A stretch of 38,465 bases of DNA from Chelatococcus sambhunathii (GTDB lineage: Bacteria; Pseudomonadota; Alphaproteobacteria; Rhizobiales; Methylopilaceae): assembly GCA_031316315.1 (NCBI GenBank), contig JADBEO010000039.1:1-38465 (forward strand). Reading direction: 5' to 3'. A program made the position numbers and the translations under genes. The notes below the pieces were generated by a model. The model saw nothing but the letters and a program-made list of their open reading frames with translations, was not told the origin of the DNA and searched no databases. Shown here piece by piece: positions 7,644 through 15,757 of the stretch (position 1 is the stretch's first letter; each line of letters begins with the position of its first letter).

Positions 7644-9407
7644 ATGAGCGAAACGCCGACCCCCTACCGCGTCCTCGCCCGCAAATACCGGCCCCAGCGC
7701 TTCGAGGACCTCATCGGCCAGGAGCCGATGGTCCGCACGCTCCGCAACGCGTTCTCCTCGGGGCGCGTCGCGCAGGCCTGGATCCTCACGGGCGTGCGCG
7801 GCGTGGGGAAGACCACCACCGCCCGCATCCTCGCCCGCGCCCTGAACTACGAGCGCGAGGACGGGTCCGGCGGTCCGACCGTTGAGCTTACCGAGAAGGG
7901 GATCCACTGCGACGCCATCATGGAGTCGCGCCATGTCGACGTCGTCGAGATGGACGCCGCCTCCCACACGGGCGTCGCCGACGTCCGCAACATTCTGGAG
8001 ACCGTGCACTACGCGCCGGTGATGGCCCGCACCAAGGTGTTCATCATCGACGAGGTGCACATGCTGTCGACGAGCGCCTTCAACGCCTTCCTGAAGACGC
8101 TCGAGGAGCCGCCGCCGCATGTGAAGTTCGTCTTCGCGACCACAGAGCTGCGCAAGGTGCCGGTGACGGTGCTCTCGCGCTGCCAGAGTTTTTCGCTGCG
8201 CCGGGTCGCGGCCGACGAGATGACGGCGCATCTGAAGCGCATCTCCGATCTCGAGAATGTCTCGATCGAGGACGAGGCGCTCGCGGTGATCGCGCGGGCG
8301 TCGGAAGGCTCGGTGCGCGACGCGCTCTCGCTGCTCGACCAGGCCATCGCCCATGGCGAGGGCGACGTGGAGGCGCAGGCGGTTCGCGCCATGCTCGGCC
8401 TCGCCGACCGCGGCGGGATCCTCGACCTGTTCGACGCGGTGATGCGCGGCGACGCCGCCGAGGCGCTGGAGCGGTTCCGCACGAGCCACGACGCCGGCGC
8501 CGAGCCCGCGGCCGTGCTCGCCGACCTCGCCGAGACCGTGCACCTCGTCACCCGCATCAAGCTCGCGCCGAAGGCGGCCGACGACCCGGCGCTGTCGGAG
8601 AGCGAGCGCGTGCGCGGCAGGGACTTCGCCGAGAAACTCTCCATGCGGGCGCTGTCGCGCGCCTGGCAGATCCTGCTGAAGGGGATTTCCGAGACGCAGA
8701 TCGCCGTGAAGCCCGCCCAGGCCGCGGACATGGTGCTGGTGCGGCTCTGCTACGCCGCCGATCTGCCGACGCCGGAGGAGGCGATCCGGGCGCTTTCCGA
8801 CGGGGCCGGCGGCGCGCCGCGCGGTCCCGCCCCGTCCGGCCCGTCTGGCGGGCGGCCCGCGCCGGAGGCGATGGCGCCGGCCCGGTCGAGCCCGGCGCTC
8901 GCCGCCGCGCAAGGCTATGCGCGCGCGCCGGAGCCGGCCCAGGCGCCCCGCGCCGAGAGCGTGCCGACGATCACGCTCGCGCGCTTCGAGGATCTGGTCG
9001 CGCTCGCCGCCAAGAACCGCGACATCCTTCTGCAAACCGCGCTGAAGCGGAACGTGCGGGTCGTGCGCTTCGAGGACGGTCGCCTCGAGTTCCAGCAGGC
9101 GGGGCAGGCCTCCGCCGACCTCGCCGGCCAAATCGCCAAGAAGGCGCAGGAATGGACCGGCCAGCGCTGGATGGTCTCGGTGGTGTCCGGCGAGGGCGCG
9201 CCGACCATCGAGGAGCGCGAGCAGGCGGAAGCCGCCGCGCTGCTCGCCGGCGTGCAGGCCCATCCGCATGTCCGCGCGATCCTCGAAAAGGCGCCGGGGG
9301 CCGTGATCGTGGACGTCCGCACCCGCGAGAGCGAGACGTCGGAGCCCGAGCTTGACGCCGGCGCGGCCGACGCTCTGCCTCCGGCCGAGGACGAGGACGA
9401 CCTCTGA
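7644..9407 (+). CDS. dnaX: DNA polymerase III subunits gamma and tau
   Basis: 587 residues. ATPase core of the clamp loader that places the beta clamp on DNA. The N-terminal AAA+ domain has the Walker A motif GVRGVGKT (50-57), Walker B in FIIDEVHML (about 132-140) and the SRC sensor (VLSRCQ). A Pro/Ala-rich linker follows at about 390-430, then the C-terminal domain that binds the polymerase in tau. The zinc-module cysteines of E. coli DnaX are missing: only GIHCDAIMESRH remains. Start at 7644 (MSETPTPYRV) is preferred to the ATG at 7632; neither has a strong ribosome binding site. First gene of the dnaX-ybaB-recR series. Confidence 0.95.
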   Translation: MSETPTPYRVLARKYRPQRFEDLIGQEPMVRTLRNAFSSGRVAQAWILTGVRGVGKTTTARILARALNYEREDGSGGPTVELTEKGIHCDAIMESRHVDVVEMDAASHTGVADVRNILETVHYAPVMARTKVFIIDEVHMLSTSAFNAFLKTLEEPPPHVKFVFATTELRKVPVTVLSRCQSFSLRRVAADEMTAHLKRISDLENVSIEDEALAVIARASEGSVRDALSLLDQAIAHGEGDVEAQAVRAMLGLADRGGILDLFDAVMRGDAAEALERFRTSHDAGAEPAAVLADLAETVHLVTRIKLAPKAADDPALSESERVRGRDFAEKLSMRALSRAWQILLKGISETQIAVKPAQAADMVLVRLCYAADLPTPEEAIRALSDGAGGAPRGPAPSGPSGGRPAPEAMAPARSSPALAAAQGYARAPEPAQAPRAESVPTITLARFEDLVALAAKNRDILLQTALKRNVRVVRFEDGRLEFQQAGQASADLAGQIAKKAQEWTGQRWMVSVVSGEGAPTIEEREQAEAAALLAGVQAHPHVRAILEKAPGAVIVDVRTRESETSEPELDAGAADALPPAEDEDDL

Positions 9408-9418
9408 GCGCTTCGCTC

Positions 9419-9503
9419 GTCATTGCCGGGCTTGACCCGGCAATCCATCTTCTATGCAAGGGCTTTTCGCCGATGGATGCCCCGGATCAAGTCCGGCCAT
9501 GAC
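9419..9503. repeat. Paired-hairpin intergenic repeat (GTCAT...ATGAC type)
   Basis: The left hairpin GTCATTGCCGGG CTTGA CCCGGCAAT is followed by CCATC, a 22-base spacer, then GATGGAT and the right hairpin ending GGCCATGAC. It separates dnaX from ybaB. It has the same architecture as the elements at 5558-5700 and 24185-24260. Confidence 0.8.
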
Positions 9504-9537
9504 GCCGGAGTTTCATGAGCTCACGAAAGGATCTTCG

Positions 9538-9861
9538 ATGCGCGACCTGATGGGCATGATGGCCAAGGCCAAGGAGCTCCAGCAGAAGATGCAGGACGCC
9601 CAGGCCGAGCTTGACCAGGTCGTGGTCGAGGGGTCGTCCGGCGGCGGACTCGTCACTGTGATGCTCACCGCCAAGGGCGAGCTGAAGGGCCTCAAGATCG
9701 ATCCGAGCCTCATGAAGCCGGACGAAGCCGAGATCGTCGAGGACCTGATCGTCGCCGCCCATGCCGAGGCGCGGGGCAAGGCGGAGGCCGTGATGCAGGA
9801 GAAGATGTCGGGGCTCACCGCCGGCCTGCCGATCCCGCCCGGCATGAAGCTGCCCTTCTGA
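9538..9861 (+). CDS. YbaB/EbfC family nucleoid-associated protein
   Basis: 107 residues. Small dimeric DNA-binding protein of the YbaB/EbfC family, usually encoded between dnaX and recR as it is here. It shows the expected N-terminal helix ([21 protein letters not shown]), the central strands ([24 protein letters not shown]) and the GMKLPF C-terminus. The ATG at 9538 has a GAAAGG ribosome binding site at 9525-9530. Confidence 0.93.
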   Translation: MRDLMGMMAKAKELQQKMQDAQAELDQVVVEGSSGGGLVTVMLTAKGELKGLKIDPSLMKPDEAEIVEDLIVAAHAEARGKAEAVMQEKMSGLTAGLPIPPGMKLPF

Positions 9862-9925
9862 CACCAAGCGTCATCCGAAACGTCTAGGCCGATCCAGGAG
9901 CGCTTTCGGACAGAAGCGTCCCCTA

Positions 9926-10085
9926 ATCCCTGCCCCGCGGCAGCGGGGAGGGTGGCCCGGCGCGAAGCGGCGGGTCGGGAGGGGACTTGGGGCGTCGAGC
10001 GCGACGAAGTCGCTCAGATCAATTCCGAAACGACCCCACCCGACCTCGCTCCGCTCGGCCACCCTCCCCTCTTCGAGGGAGGGAT
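9926..10085. repeat. Complex palindromic element between ybaB and recR
   Basis: About 160 bp with nested inverted repeats. The outer arms are TCCCTGCCCCG...GGGGAGGGTGGC on the left and GGCCACCCTCCCC...GGGAGGGATC on the right. The inner part carries CGGGTCGGG against CCCGACC. Its outer arms resemble the repeat found at both window ends. The remainder of the 293-bp space (10086-10154) holds a half-copy of the GATCCCGG...CCGGGATGAC hairpin at about 10107-10139. Confidence 0.65.
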
Positions 10086-10154
10086 CAGAGCCATATCCGG
10101 AAGGCGATCCCGGCTCGCGCTTCGCTTGGCCGGGATGACGCGCTAGATGGAAGA

Positions 10155-10760
10155 ATGTCCCGCACCACAGCCGGCCCCGAGATCGAACGCCTGATCCAGC
10201 TTCTCGCGAAGCTGCCGGGGCTCGGGCCGCGGTCGGCGCGCCGGGCGGCGCTGCATCTACTCACCCGCCGCGACCAACTGCTCTCGCCGCTCTCCGACGC
10301 CATGCGGCTCGCTTGCGAGCGCGTGATCGTCTGCTCGACCTGCGCGAACGTCGACACCCAAAACCCTTGCGCGATCTGCCGCGACGCGCGGCGCGATTCC
10401 TCCACCATCGTCGTGGTGGAGGACGTTTCGGACCTCTGGGCGCTGGAGCGCTCCGGCGCGGTCTCGGCGCGCTACCACGTGCTCGGCGGCACGCTGTCAG
10501 CGCTCGACGGCCGCGGCCCGGAGGATCTGAATCTCGGAACGCTCGCCGAGCGCGCCCGTGATCCGGAAGTGAAGGAGGTCATTCTCGCGGTGAACGCCAC
10601 CGTCGAGGGCCAGACCACCGCACATTACGTCACCGACCTCTTGGCCGACAGCGACGTCAAGGTGACCCGGCTCGCGCATGGCGTGCCGGTGGGCGGCGAG
10701 CTGGACTATCTCGACGACGGAACGCTCGCCGCCGCCATCCGCAGCCGCACCACCTTCTGA
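10155..10760 (+). CDS. recR: Recombination mediator protein RecR
   Basis: 201 residues. Works with RecO (and RecF) to load RecA onto SSB-coated gaps. Domains in order: helix-hairpin-helix ([20 protein letters not shown], about 17-36), a C4 zinc finger (C60, C63, C72, C75), a Toprim domain from about residue 83 ([17 protein letters not shown]), and the C-terminal THYV-like segment ([10 protein letters not shown]) with [16 protein letters not shown]. The ATG at 10155 gives the family length; its ribosome binding site is weak. The stop codon directly abuts the stop of the convergent VOC gene. Confidence 0.96.
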   Translation: MSRTTAGPEIERLIQLLAKLPGLGPRSARRAALHLLTRRDQLLSPLSDAMRLACERVIVCSTCANVDTQNPCAICRDARRDSSTIVVVEDVSDLWALERSGAVSARYHVLGGTLSALDGRGPEDLNLGTLAERARDPEVKEVILAVNATVEGQTTAHYVTDLLADSDVKVTRLAHGVPVGGELDYLDDGTLAAAIRSRTTF

Positions 10761-11645
10761 TCAGGCCACGCGCAGCAGCACGCCCGAGCCCCACGGGTCG
10801 GACGCCAGCACTCCGCCGTCCCGTCGCGTGACAGCGCCGCCGGACGCCTCGATCCGGCGCGCGGCCTCCGCCACGTCGTCCTCGCTCGGCAGCAGCATCT
10901 CGAAATGGGTCAGCCGCGCCGTATCCTCGGGCGGAACGCCGGCGCCGCGGCTCGACCAGACGTTGGCCGCGACATGGTGGTGGTAGCCGCCGGCGCTCAT
11001 GAACAGCGCGCCGGGATAAGTCGTCACGAGATCGAGACCCACCGCGCCGGTCCAGAACGCGCCCGCGCGATCGAGATCGCCGACCTGCAGGTGGACATGG
11101 CCGAGGCGGGTCCCCGCCGGCGCCGGACCGTCGAGATCGCCCTCCGCCTCCGCCAGCGCCATGAGGCCTGCGGCGTCAATGCGATCGCTCGCCATCTTCA
11201 GCCGCCCGTTCTCGAACGGCCAGTCGTTGCGCGGGCGGTCCCGGTAGATCTCGACGCCGAGCCCGTCCGGATCGTCGAGGTAAAGCGCCTCGCTGACGAG
11301 ATGGTCGGACGCGCCGGTCAGCAGCCCGTTGGAGGCAAGGCGGGCGAAGGCGCGCGCAAGATCCCGCCGCTCCGGAAGCAGCACGGCGATGTGGAACAAG
11401 CCCACCGCCGTGCGCGGCTTCGGCGCCGCGCCGCGCTTCTCGACGAGGCGCAGGACAGGATCGCCGCCTTCTCCGCCAAGCTCGGCCCGTCCAGCGGAGC
11501 GGTCGAGGGCGACGAGCCCGACCGCCTCGCGATAAAAGTCGACCGAACGCGACAGGTCGGAAACCTGAAGCTCCGCGAGGCCGAGACGCGTGGCGTCGGG
11601 AAGCCGGTTGGCGAGCTCGGTTGCAGGCGCGTCCTGCACGAGCAT
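10761..11645 (-). CDS. Two-domain VOC family protein (catechol-dioxygenase/glyoxalase fold)
   Basis: 294 residues with two VOC (vicinal oxygen chelate) modules: residues about 20-130 (LGLAELQVSDLSRSVDFYREAVGL) and about 170-285 (LGHVHLQVGDLDRAGAFWTGAVGL). The arrangement matches the CatE/YfiE-like group related to extradiol dioxygenases. Likely metal-ligand positions are visible in LGHVHLQ and THFEMLLP, plus a YHHHVAANVW segment. Substrate unknown. The stop codons of this gene and recR meet end to end with no spacer. It follows the DUF1579 and frameshifted VOC genes on the same strand after a 128-bp gap. Confidence 0.88.
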   Translation of the reverse strand: MLVQDAPATELANRLPDATRLGLAELQVSDLSRSVDFYREAVGLVALDRSAGRAELGGEGGDPVLRLVEKRGAAPKPRTAVGLFHIAVLLPERRDLARAFARLASNGLLTGASDHLVSEALYLDDPDGLGVEIYRDRPRNDWPFENGRLKMASDRIDAAGLMALAEAEGDLDGPAPAGTRLGHVHLQVGDLDRAGAFWTGAVGLDLVTTYPGALFMSAGGYHHHVAANVWSSRGAGVPPEDTARLTHFEMLLPSEDDVAEAARRIEASGGAVTRRDGGVLASDPWGSGVLLRVA

Positions 11646-11773
11646 GTCGTCGATCTCCTCTGCCAGGGAGGCCTCCCGGCGGTGGTCAGATCATGTCGTG
11701 GTGGCAGGATGTCCACCTCGTCTGTCCATCGCCGTTCATTGCATGATCGCAACGCAGCGACGCGAACTGCGGA

Positions 11774-12158
11774 TCAAGAGTTGCGTTCGCAGAACCGGAT
11801 CCGGTTCCCGCTCGGATCGCAGACCTCCATCTCCCGGCCCCATGCGGCGTCTTCCAGGCCGGGTCGCATATAGCCATAGCCTTTGGCTGAGATCTCGGCG
11901 TGCAACGCTTCGATGCCGACCATCGGCGCGAAGACGACCACGCCCGGCGATCCGTCGCCGATGCTCGCTGAGGTGAAGCGTGAGGCCCGCCCGGGAAACC
12001 TGCATGTAGAGCGGCGCCGCATCATCAAAGCAGTGCTCCCAGTCGACGGAGAAGCCGAGAAAGCCAAGGTAGAACGCTCTGGTCTTCTCGATATCGAACA
12101 TGCGCAACACCGGCACGGGCGCGGCGAAAGCGGTCGCTCCCGGCGGAACGGACGTCAC
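11774..12158 (-). pseudogene. Single-domain VOC protein with frameshift (bleomycin-resistance/glyoxalase-like)
   Basis: The N-terminal half (from a GTG at 12158) reads VPVLRMFDIEKTRAFYLGFLGF and WEHCFDDAAPLYMQVSRAGL, ending at LTLHLSEH. The rest of the same fold continues in another frame as GDGSPGVVVFAPMVGIEALH to DPSGNRIRFCERNS. The frames meet at about 11960, directly after the SEH codons; family members usually read SEHHGDGSPG here, so two bases seem missing (or one was gained). Both halves look conserved, so the break is recent or a sequencing error. The GTG overlaps the DUF1579 stop (GTGA). Confidence 0.85.
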
Positions 12159-12634
12159 GCCGCCCGCCGGTAGTCGGCGGTCATGAACTCGGTCCAGGAC
12201 CCGTCAGGCCCCTGAAGTCGCGACGAAAACAGGAACCGGCTCTCGTCCACGATCTCGAAGATGTCGTGATAGAGCGTCTCGCCCTCGCCGGCGAAGGAGG
12301 GGCCGGTCGCGGCGAGAACCAGCCGGGAGCCGCCCTCGAGCGCGCCGTCATAGAGCCAGAGCTTGGTCATGGCCGAGGCGATGAACGTGCCGACGAAACG
12401 TCCTGCGTCGGGATCGAAGCCGATCGTCATGATGGTGTTGTGGGTCTCGCCGTCCGGCGAGCCTCCCTCGCCCTCCGCGACGATCCAGAGCGCGCCGAGC
12501 GGGCGGATGACCCATCGCCCCTTGGACTTCGTGGGCGGCTGGTCCGGGTTCATGACGAACTCGGCCTCGAAGGACCAGTCGCCGAGCAGCCGCTGCAGCC
12601 ACTCATGCTCTGGGTTCGGCTGCGGAATCTCCAT
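12155..12634 (-). CDS. DUF1579 family protein
   Basis: 159 residues. The HEWLQRLLGDWSFE start, the RPLGALWIVAEGEG centre, the TIMTIGFDP segment and the MTADYRR end are typical of DUF1579 proteins, beta-rich lipocalin-like proteins of unknown function. It has no signal peptide. The start at 12634 (MEIPQPNPEHEW) has a GGGAG ribosome binding site; the longer reading frame upstream overlaps purA antisense and is not used. In this group such genes often sit beside VOC-fold genes, as here, where the stop overlaps the next start by four bases. Confidence 0.88.
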   Translation of the reverse strand: MEIPQPNPEHEWLQRLLGDWSFEAEFVMNPDQPPTKSKGRWVIRPLGALWIVAEGEGGSPDGETHNTIMTIGFDPDAGRFVGTFIASAMTKLWLYDGALEGGSRLVLAATGPSFAGEGETLYHDIFEIVDESRFLFSSRLQGPDGSWTEFMTADYRRAA

Positions 12635-12773
12635 CGGTCCGTGCTCCCTTTTGTTTGTTGGCCGCAGTCTAAGCATGGCCCAGGCGCCTCGCGACTCGCT
12701 CGCGCCCAATTGAGCGGGTGGGCGGAGGGGGCGGTCGACCTTGCCTCGCCCGCGCCGATCCATTAGCAAGCCG

Positions 12774-12808
12774 CGGGAGAACCCCGGCTCTCCCGAGCCG
12801 GGTTTTTT
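12774..12808 (+). promoter_or_regulatory. Attenuator-like terminator in the purA leader
   Basis: CCCGGCTC (12783-12790) pairs with GAGCCGGG (12795-12802) around TCCC, followed by six T residues (12803-12808): a strong intrinsic terminator on the plus strand, 36 bases before purA. No plus-strand gene lies between recR (ends 10760) and this point. CGGGAGA at 12774-12780 can instead pair with TCTCCCG at 12789-12795, which would break the terminator stem. Together these look like a terminator/antiterminator pair controlling purA. The terminator is seen; the regulation is inferred. The other 140 bases upstream (12635-12773) show only a weak promoter-like TTGCCT at 12741. Confidence 0.6.
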
Positions 12809-12844
12809 GTTGTCCGGACCGCCCCTCGCGGAAGGATTCTTGAA

Positions 12845-14143
12845 ATGGCGAACGTCGTGGTGGTCGGCGCCCAGTGGGGCGACGAAGGCAAGGGCAAGAT
12901 CGTCGACTGGCTGTCGGAGAAGGCGGACGTCGTCGTCCGCTTCCAGGGCGGCCACAACGCCGGCCACACGCTGGTGATCGACGGCGTCGTCTACAAGCTC
13001 AGCCTGTTGCCCTCCGGCGTCGTTCGGCCCGGCAAGCTGTCGGTCATCGGCAACGGCGTCGTGGTCGACCCGCACGCGCTCGCCGACGAGATCGAGCGTC
13101 TGCGCGGCCAGGGCGTCCAGATCACGCCCGAGACGCTGAAAGTCGCCGACAACGCCACGCTGATCCTCTCGGTCCACCGAGAGCTCGACGCGCTGCGCGA
13201 GGAAGGCTCGCCGGAAGGCGCCAAAATCGGGACCACCAAGCGCGGCATCGGCCCGGCCTATGAGGACAAGGTCGGCCGCCGGGCCATCCGCCTGCGCGAC
13301 CTCGCCAACCTGCCGACGCTCGGGCCCAAGATCGACCGGCTGCTCAGCCACCACAACGCGTTGCGCCGCGGCTTCGGCCTGCCCGAGCTGACGCGGGAAG
13401 CGATCTATGACGAACTCGCCTCCGCGGCGCCGAAGGTCCTGCCCTATGTCGACGCGACCTGGGAGGTGCTGGAGGCGCGCCGCCGCGCCGGCGACCGCAT
13501 CCTGTTCGAGGGCGCGCAGGGCGCGCTTCTCGACGTCGACCACGGCACCTACCCGTTCGTCACGTCCTCGAACACCACGGCCGGACAGGCCGCGACCGGC
13601 TCGGGCCTCGGGCCAAGCGCCGTCGGCTACGTGCTCGGCATCGCCAAGGCCTACGCGACGCGCGTCGGCGAAGGGCCGTTCCCGACCGAGCTTACCGACG
13701 AGACCGGCCGCATCATCGGCGAGCGCGGCCGCGAGTTCGGGACGGTGACCGGCCGCCCGCGCCGCTGCGGCTGGTTCGACGCGGTGGCGCTGCGCCAGAC
13801 CGCCTCGACCTCCGGCATCGACGGCATCGCGCTCACCAAGCTCGACGTGCTCGACGGCTTCGACGAGATCAGGATCTGCACCGCCTACGAACTCGACGGC
13901 CAGAGGATCAACCGTCTCCCGGCGAGCCAGGGCGCGCAGTCGCGGGTCAAGCCGATCTACGAGACGATCCGCGGCTGGAAGGGCGACACCACCGCCGGCG
14001 CCCGCTCCTGGGCCGATTTGCCGGCGCAGGCGGTGAAATATGTCCGGCGCGTCGAGGAGCTGATCGACTGCCCGATCACGCTGGTCTCGACCTCTCCGGA
14101 GCGCGCAGACACCATTCTCGTATCGGACCCCTTCGAGCGATAG
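12845..14143 (+). CDS. purA: Adenylosuccinate synthetase
   Basis: 432 residues, the normal length. Joins IMP and aspartate using GTP, the first step from IMP to AMP. The GTP loop GDEGKGK is at 12-18, followed by [27 protein letters not shown] and the C-terminal nucleotide-binding [13 protein letters not shown] at 12845 with a GGAAGG ribosome binding site. An attenuator-like hairpin lies in its leader. The next gene (plus strand) starts about 100 bases downstream. Confidence 0.97.
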   Translation: MANVVVVGAQWGDEGKGKIVDWLSEKADVVVRFQGGHNAGHTLVIDGVVYKLSLLPSGVVRPGKLSVIGNGVVVDPHALADEIERLRGQGVQITPETLKVADNATLILSVHRELDALREEGSPEGAKIGTTKRGIGPAYEDKVGRRAIRLRDLANLPTLGPKIDRLLSHHNALRRGFGLPELTREAIYDELASAAPKVLPYVDATWEVLEARRRAGDRILFEGAQGALLDVDHGTYPFVTSSNTTAGQAATGSGLGPSAVGYVLGIAKAYATRVGEGPFPTELTDETGRIIGERGREFGTVTGRPRRCGWFDAVALRQTASTSGIDGIALTKLDVLDGFDEIRICTAYELDGQRINRLPASQGAQSRVKPIYETIRGWKGDTTAGARSWADLPAQAVKYVRRVEELIDCPITLVSTSPERADTILVSDPFER

Positions 14144-14241
14144 GCTATTCTGACGCTCGACCGGACCGCTGAAGCGGAAATGAGTTAAACGCCCGACTGA
14201 CCGTGTCTTCCGCGCCCTCGACTGCCCGAGGGCGCTGGCTT

Positions 14242-15732
14242 ATGTCGGAACCCATGGCGGACTATTACCCAGTCATCTCGCGCGCGGTCGCGGGACTCGA
14301 TCCGAACACCGGCGAAGCGCGCCGCAAGGTGTATGAGCGCGCGCGGTCGGCGATCGTGCGTCAGCTCCGCGCCATCGAGCCGCCGGTCTCCGAGGAGGAC
14401 ATAGCCCGCGAGCGCATGCAGCTCGAGGAGGCGATCCGCCGCGTCGAGTCCGAGGCGCCAGGAGCGGCCGAGACGGCCGCGCCCAAGTCGGCCGCGCCCA
14501 AGCCGGCCGAGCCCAAGCCGGCGCCCGACGCGCCGAGATCGGCCGCGGCCGCTGCGGGCCCTCAACGGCCGCCGGCGTCGCCCGGCGACCGCCCGGCGGG
14601 AGCTCCGGCAGGAGACGCCAAGTCCGCTCAGGCGAAGCCTGCCCAGGCCAAACCTGCTCAGGCAAAGCCGGCGGCGACGAAGGGGGGACCGGTCAAGGCG
14701 GATCAGGCGCGCCCCGCGACGCGCGCGGATGGACGCCCGATCGTTCAGCCGGCCGGCGCCCGCCCCGCGTCCAAGAAGCCGGGGCGTTCCGCGCCGCTCA
14801 TCGCGCTCGGGGCGCTCGCCGCTATCGCGGTGGCCGCAGGACTTTTCGCCGCGCGCGGGCAGATCGCATCGCTGTTCTCGGGCGGGAGCTCCCAAGAGAC
14901 CGCCCAGACCACGACGGAGAGCAAGCCCGAAGAGGCGTCCAAGACGACTGACGCCGGCGCGCCCGAGACCAAGACCGACGACCGCCTGCCGCAGCAGGAC
15001 CAGGCCGCGGAGAGCAAGCCCGCCGAGCCCGCGGCCCCGCCGGCCGAGGCGCCGGCGGACGAGCAGAAGGAGGCTCGAGCGCCCGAGGCGACCGCGCCGG
15101 CTCCAGCTCCCGAGCCTGCGCCGCAGCCTGCGCCGCAGGAGTCCCGGCCGGCGTCCGGTCCGCTCGTCGCGCAACGCGCTGTGCTCTACGAAGAGGGTCC
15201 GAACCAGCAGTCCGGCGAGGCGCTTTCCGGCTCGGTCGTCTGGCGTACCGAGTCGGTCAACGGCGGCGCGAACCAGCCGCTCGACACGGCGCTGAAGGGC
15301 GAGATCGACATACCGGGGCGCAACCTGCGCGCCATCCTGACCCTTCGCCGCAACGTCGACGCTACCCTGCCGGCGAGCCACACGATCGAGGTCCAATTCA
15401 TCCTGCCGCCGGATTTCCCGAACGCGGGCGTCTCGAACGTGCCGGGCGTGCTGATGAAGACCGACGAGTCGGCGCGCGGCGCAGCCGTGTCCGGCCTTTC
15501 GGTGAAGGTCACCAACGGCTTTTTCCTGATCGGCCTGTCCAACATCGAGAGCGAGAAGACGGTCAACGAGCAGCTGCTGCGCGACCGCAGCTGGATCGAC
15601 GTGCCGATCCTTTACGACAACGGCCGGCGCGCGGTGCTGACCCTCGAGAAGGGGACGCCTGGCAAGCAGGCGTTCGATCAGGCCTTCGACGCCTGGAAGA
15701 GCGCCTCGGCAACCTCGAACCCGCCGCGCTGA
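14242..15732 (+). CDS. Membrane-anchored Ala/Pro/Lys-rich protein of unknown function
   Basis: 496 residues. A conserved helical N-terminal part (MADYYPVISRAVAGLDPNTG, to about residue 72) is followed by a low-complexity linker with a short tandem repeat KPAQA/AQAKP (about 127-145). One membrane helix lies at about 184-204. A second disordered acidic/Pro-rich linker runs to about 310. The C-terminal domain (about 320-490) is ordered, with strand-like text such as HTIEVQFILPPDFP and GFFLIGLS, and may lie in the periplasm. Such proteins occur in Hyphomicrobiales as conserved hypotheticals; I do not know a function. The ATG at 14242 has a GAGGG site; the ATG at 14254 is a fair alternative, and a GTG at 14203 is less likely. 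Confidence 0.75.
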   Translation: MSEPMADYYPVISRAVAGLDPNTGEARRKVYERARSAIVRQLRAIEPPVSEEDIARERMQLEEAIRRVESEAPGAAETAAPKSAAPKPAEPKPAPDAPRSAAAAAGPQRPPASPGDRPAGAPAGDAKSAQAKPAQAKPAQAKPAATKGGPVKADQARPATRADGRPIVQPAGARPASKKPGRSAPLIALGALAAIAVAAGLFAARGQIASLFSGGSSQETAQTTTESKPEEASKTTDAGAPETKTDDRLPQQDQAAESKPAEPAAPPAEAPADEQKEARAPEATAPAPAPEPAPQPAPQESRPASGPLVAQRAVLYEEGPNQQSGEALSGSVVWRTESVNGGANQPLDTALKGEIDIPGRNLRAILTLRRNVDATLPASHTIEVQFILPPDFPNAGVSNVPGVLMKTDESARGAAVSGLSVKVTNGFFLIGLSNIESEKTVNEQLLRDRSWIDVPILYDNGRRAVLTLEKGTPGKQAFDQAFDAWKSASATSNPPR

Positions 15733-15757
15733 CCGGCGGCGGGCGATCTGCCGCGCG

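Noticed and set aside
12635-12845. Known purine riboswitch upstream of purA
   Set aside because: I could not find the three-helix purine aptamer core; only the terminator and competing stem are visible.
12155-13543. A 462-residue frame running from inside purA through the DUF1579 gene
   Set aside because: The upstream half is antisense to purA with no family match; the conserved DUF1579 text starts at 12634 with its own ribosome binding site.
14630-14670. Short direct repeats as a CRISPR array
   Set aside because: They encode the KPAQA protein repeat, are in frame and have no spacers.
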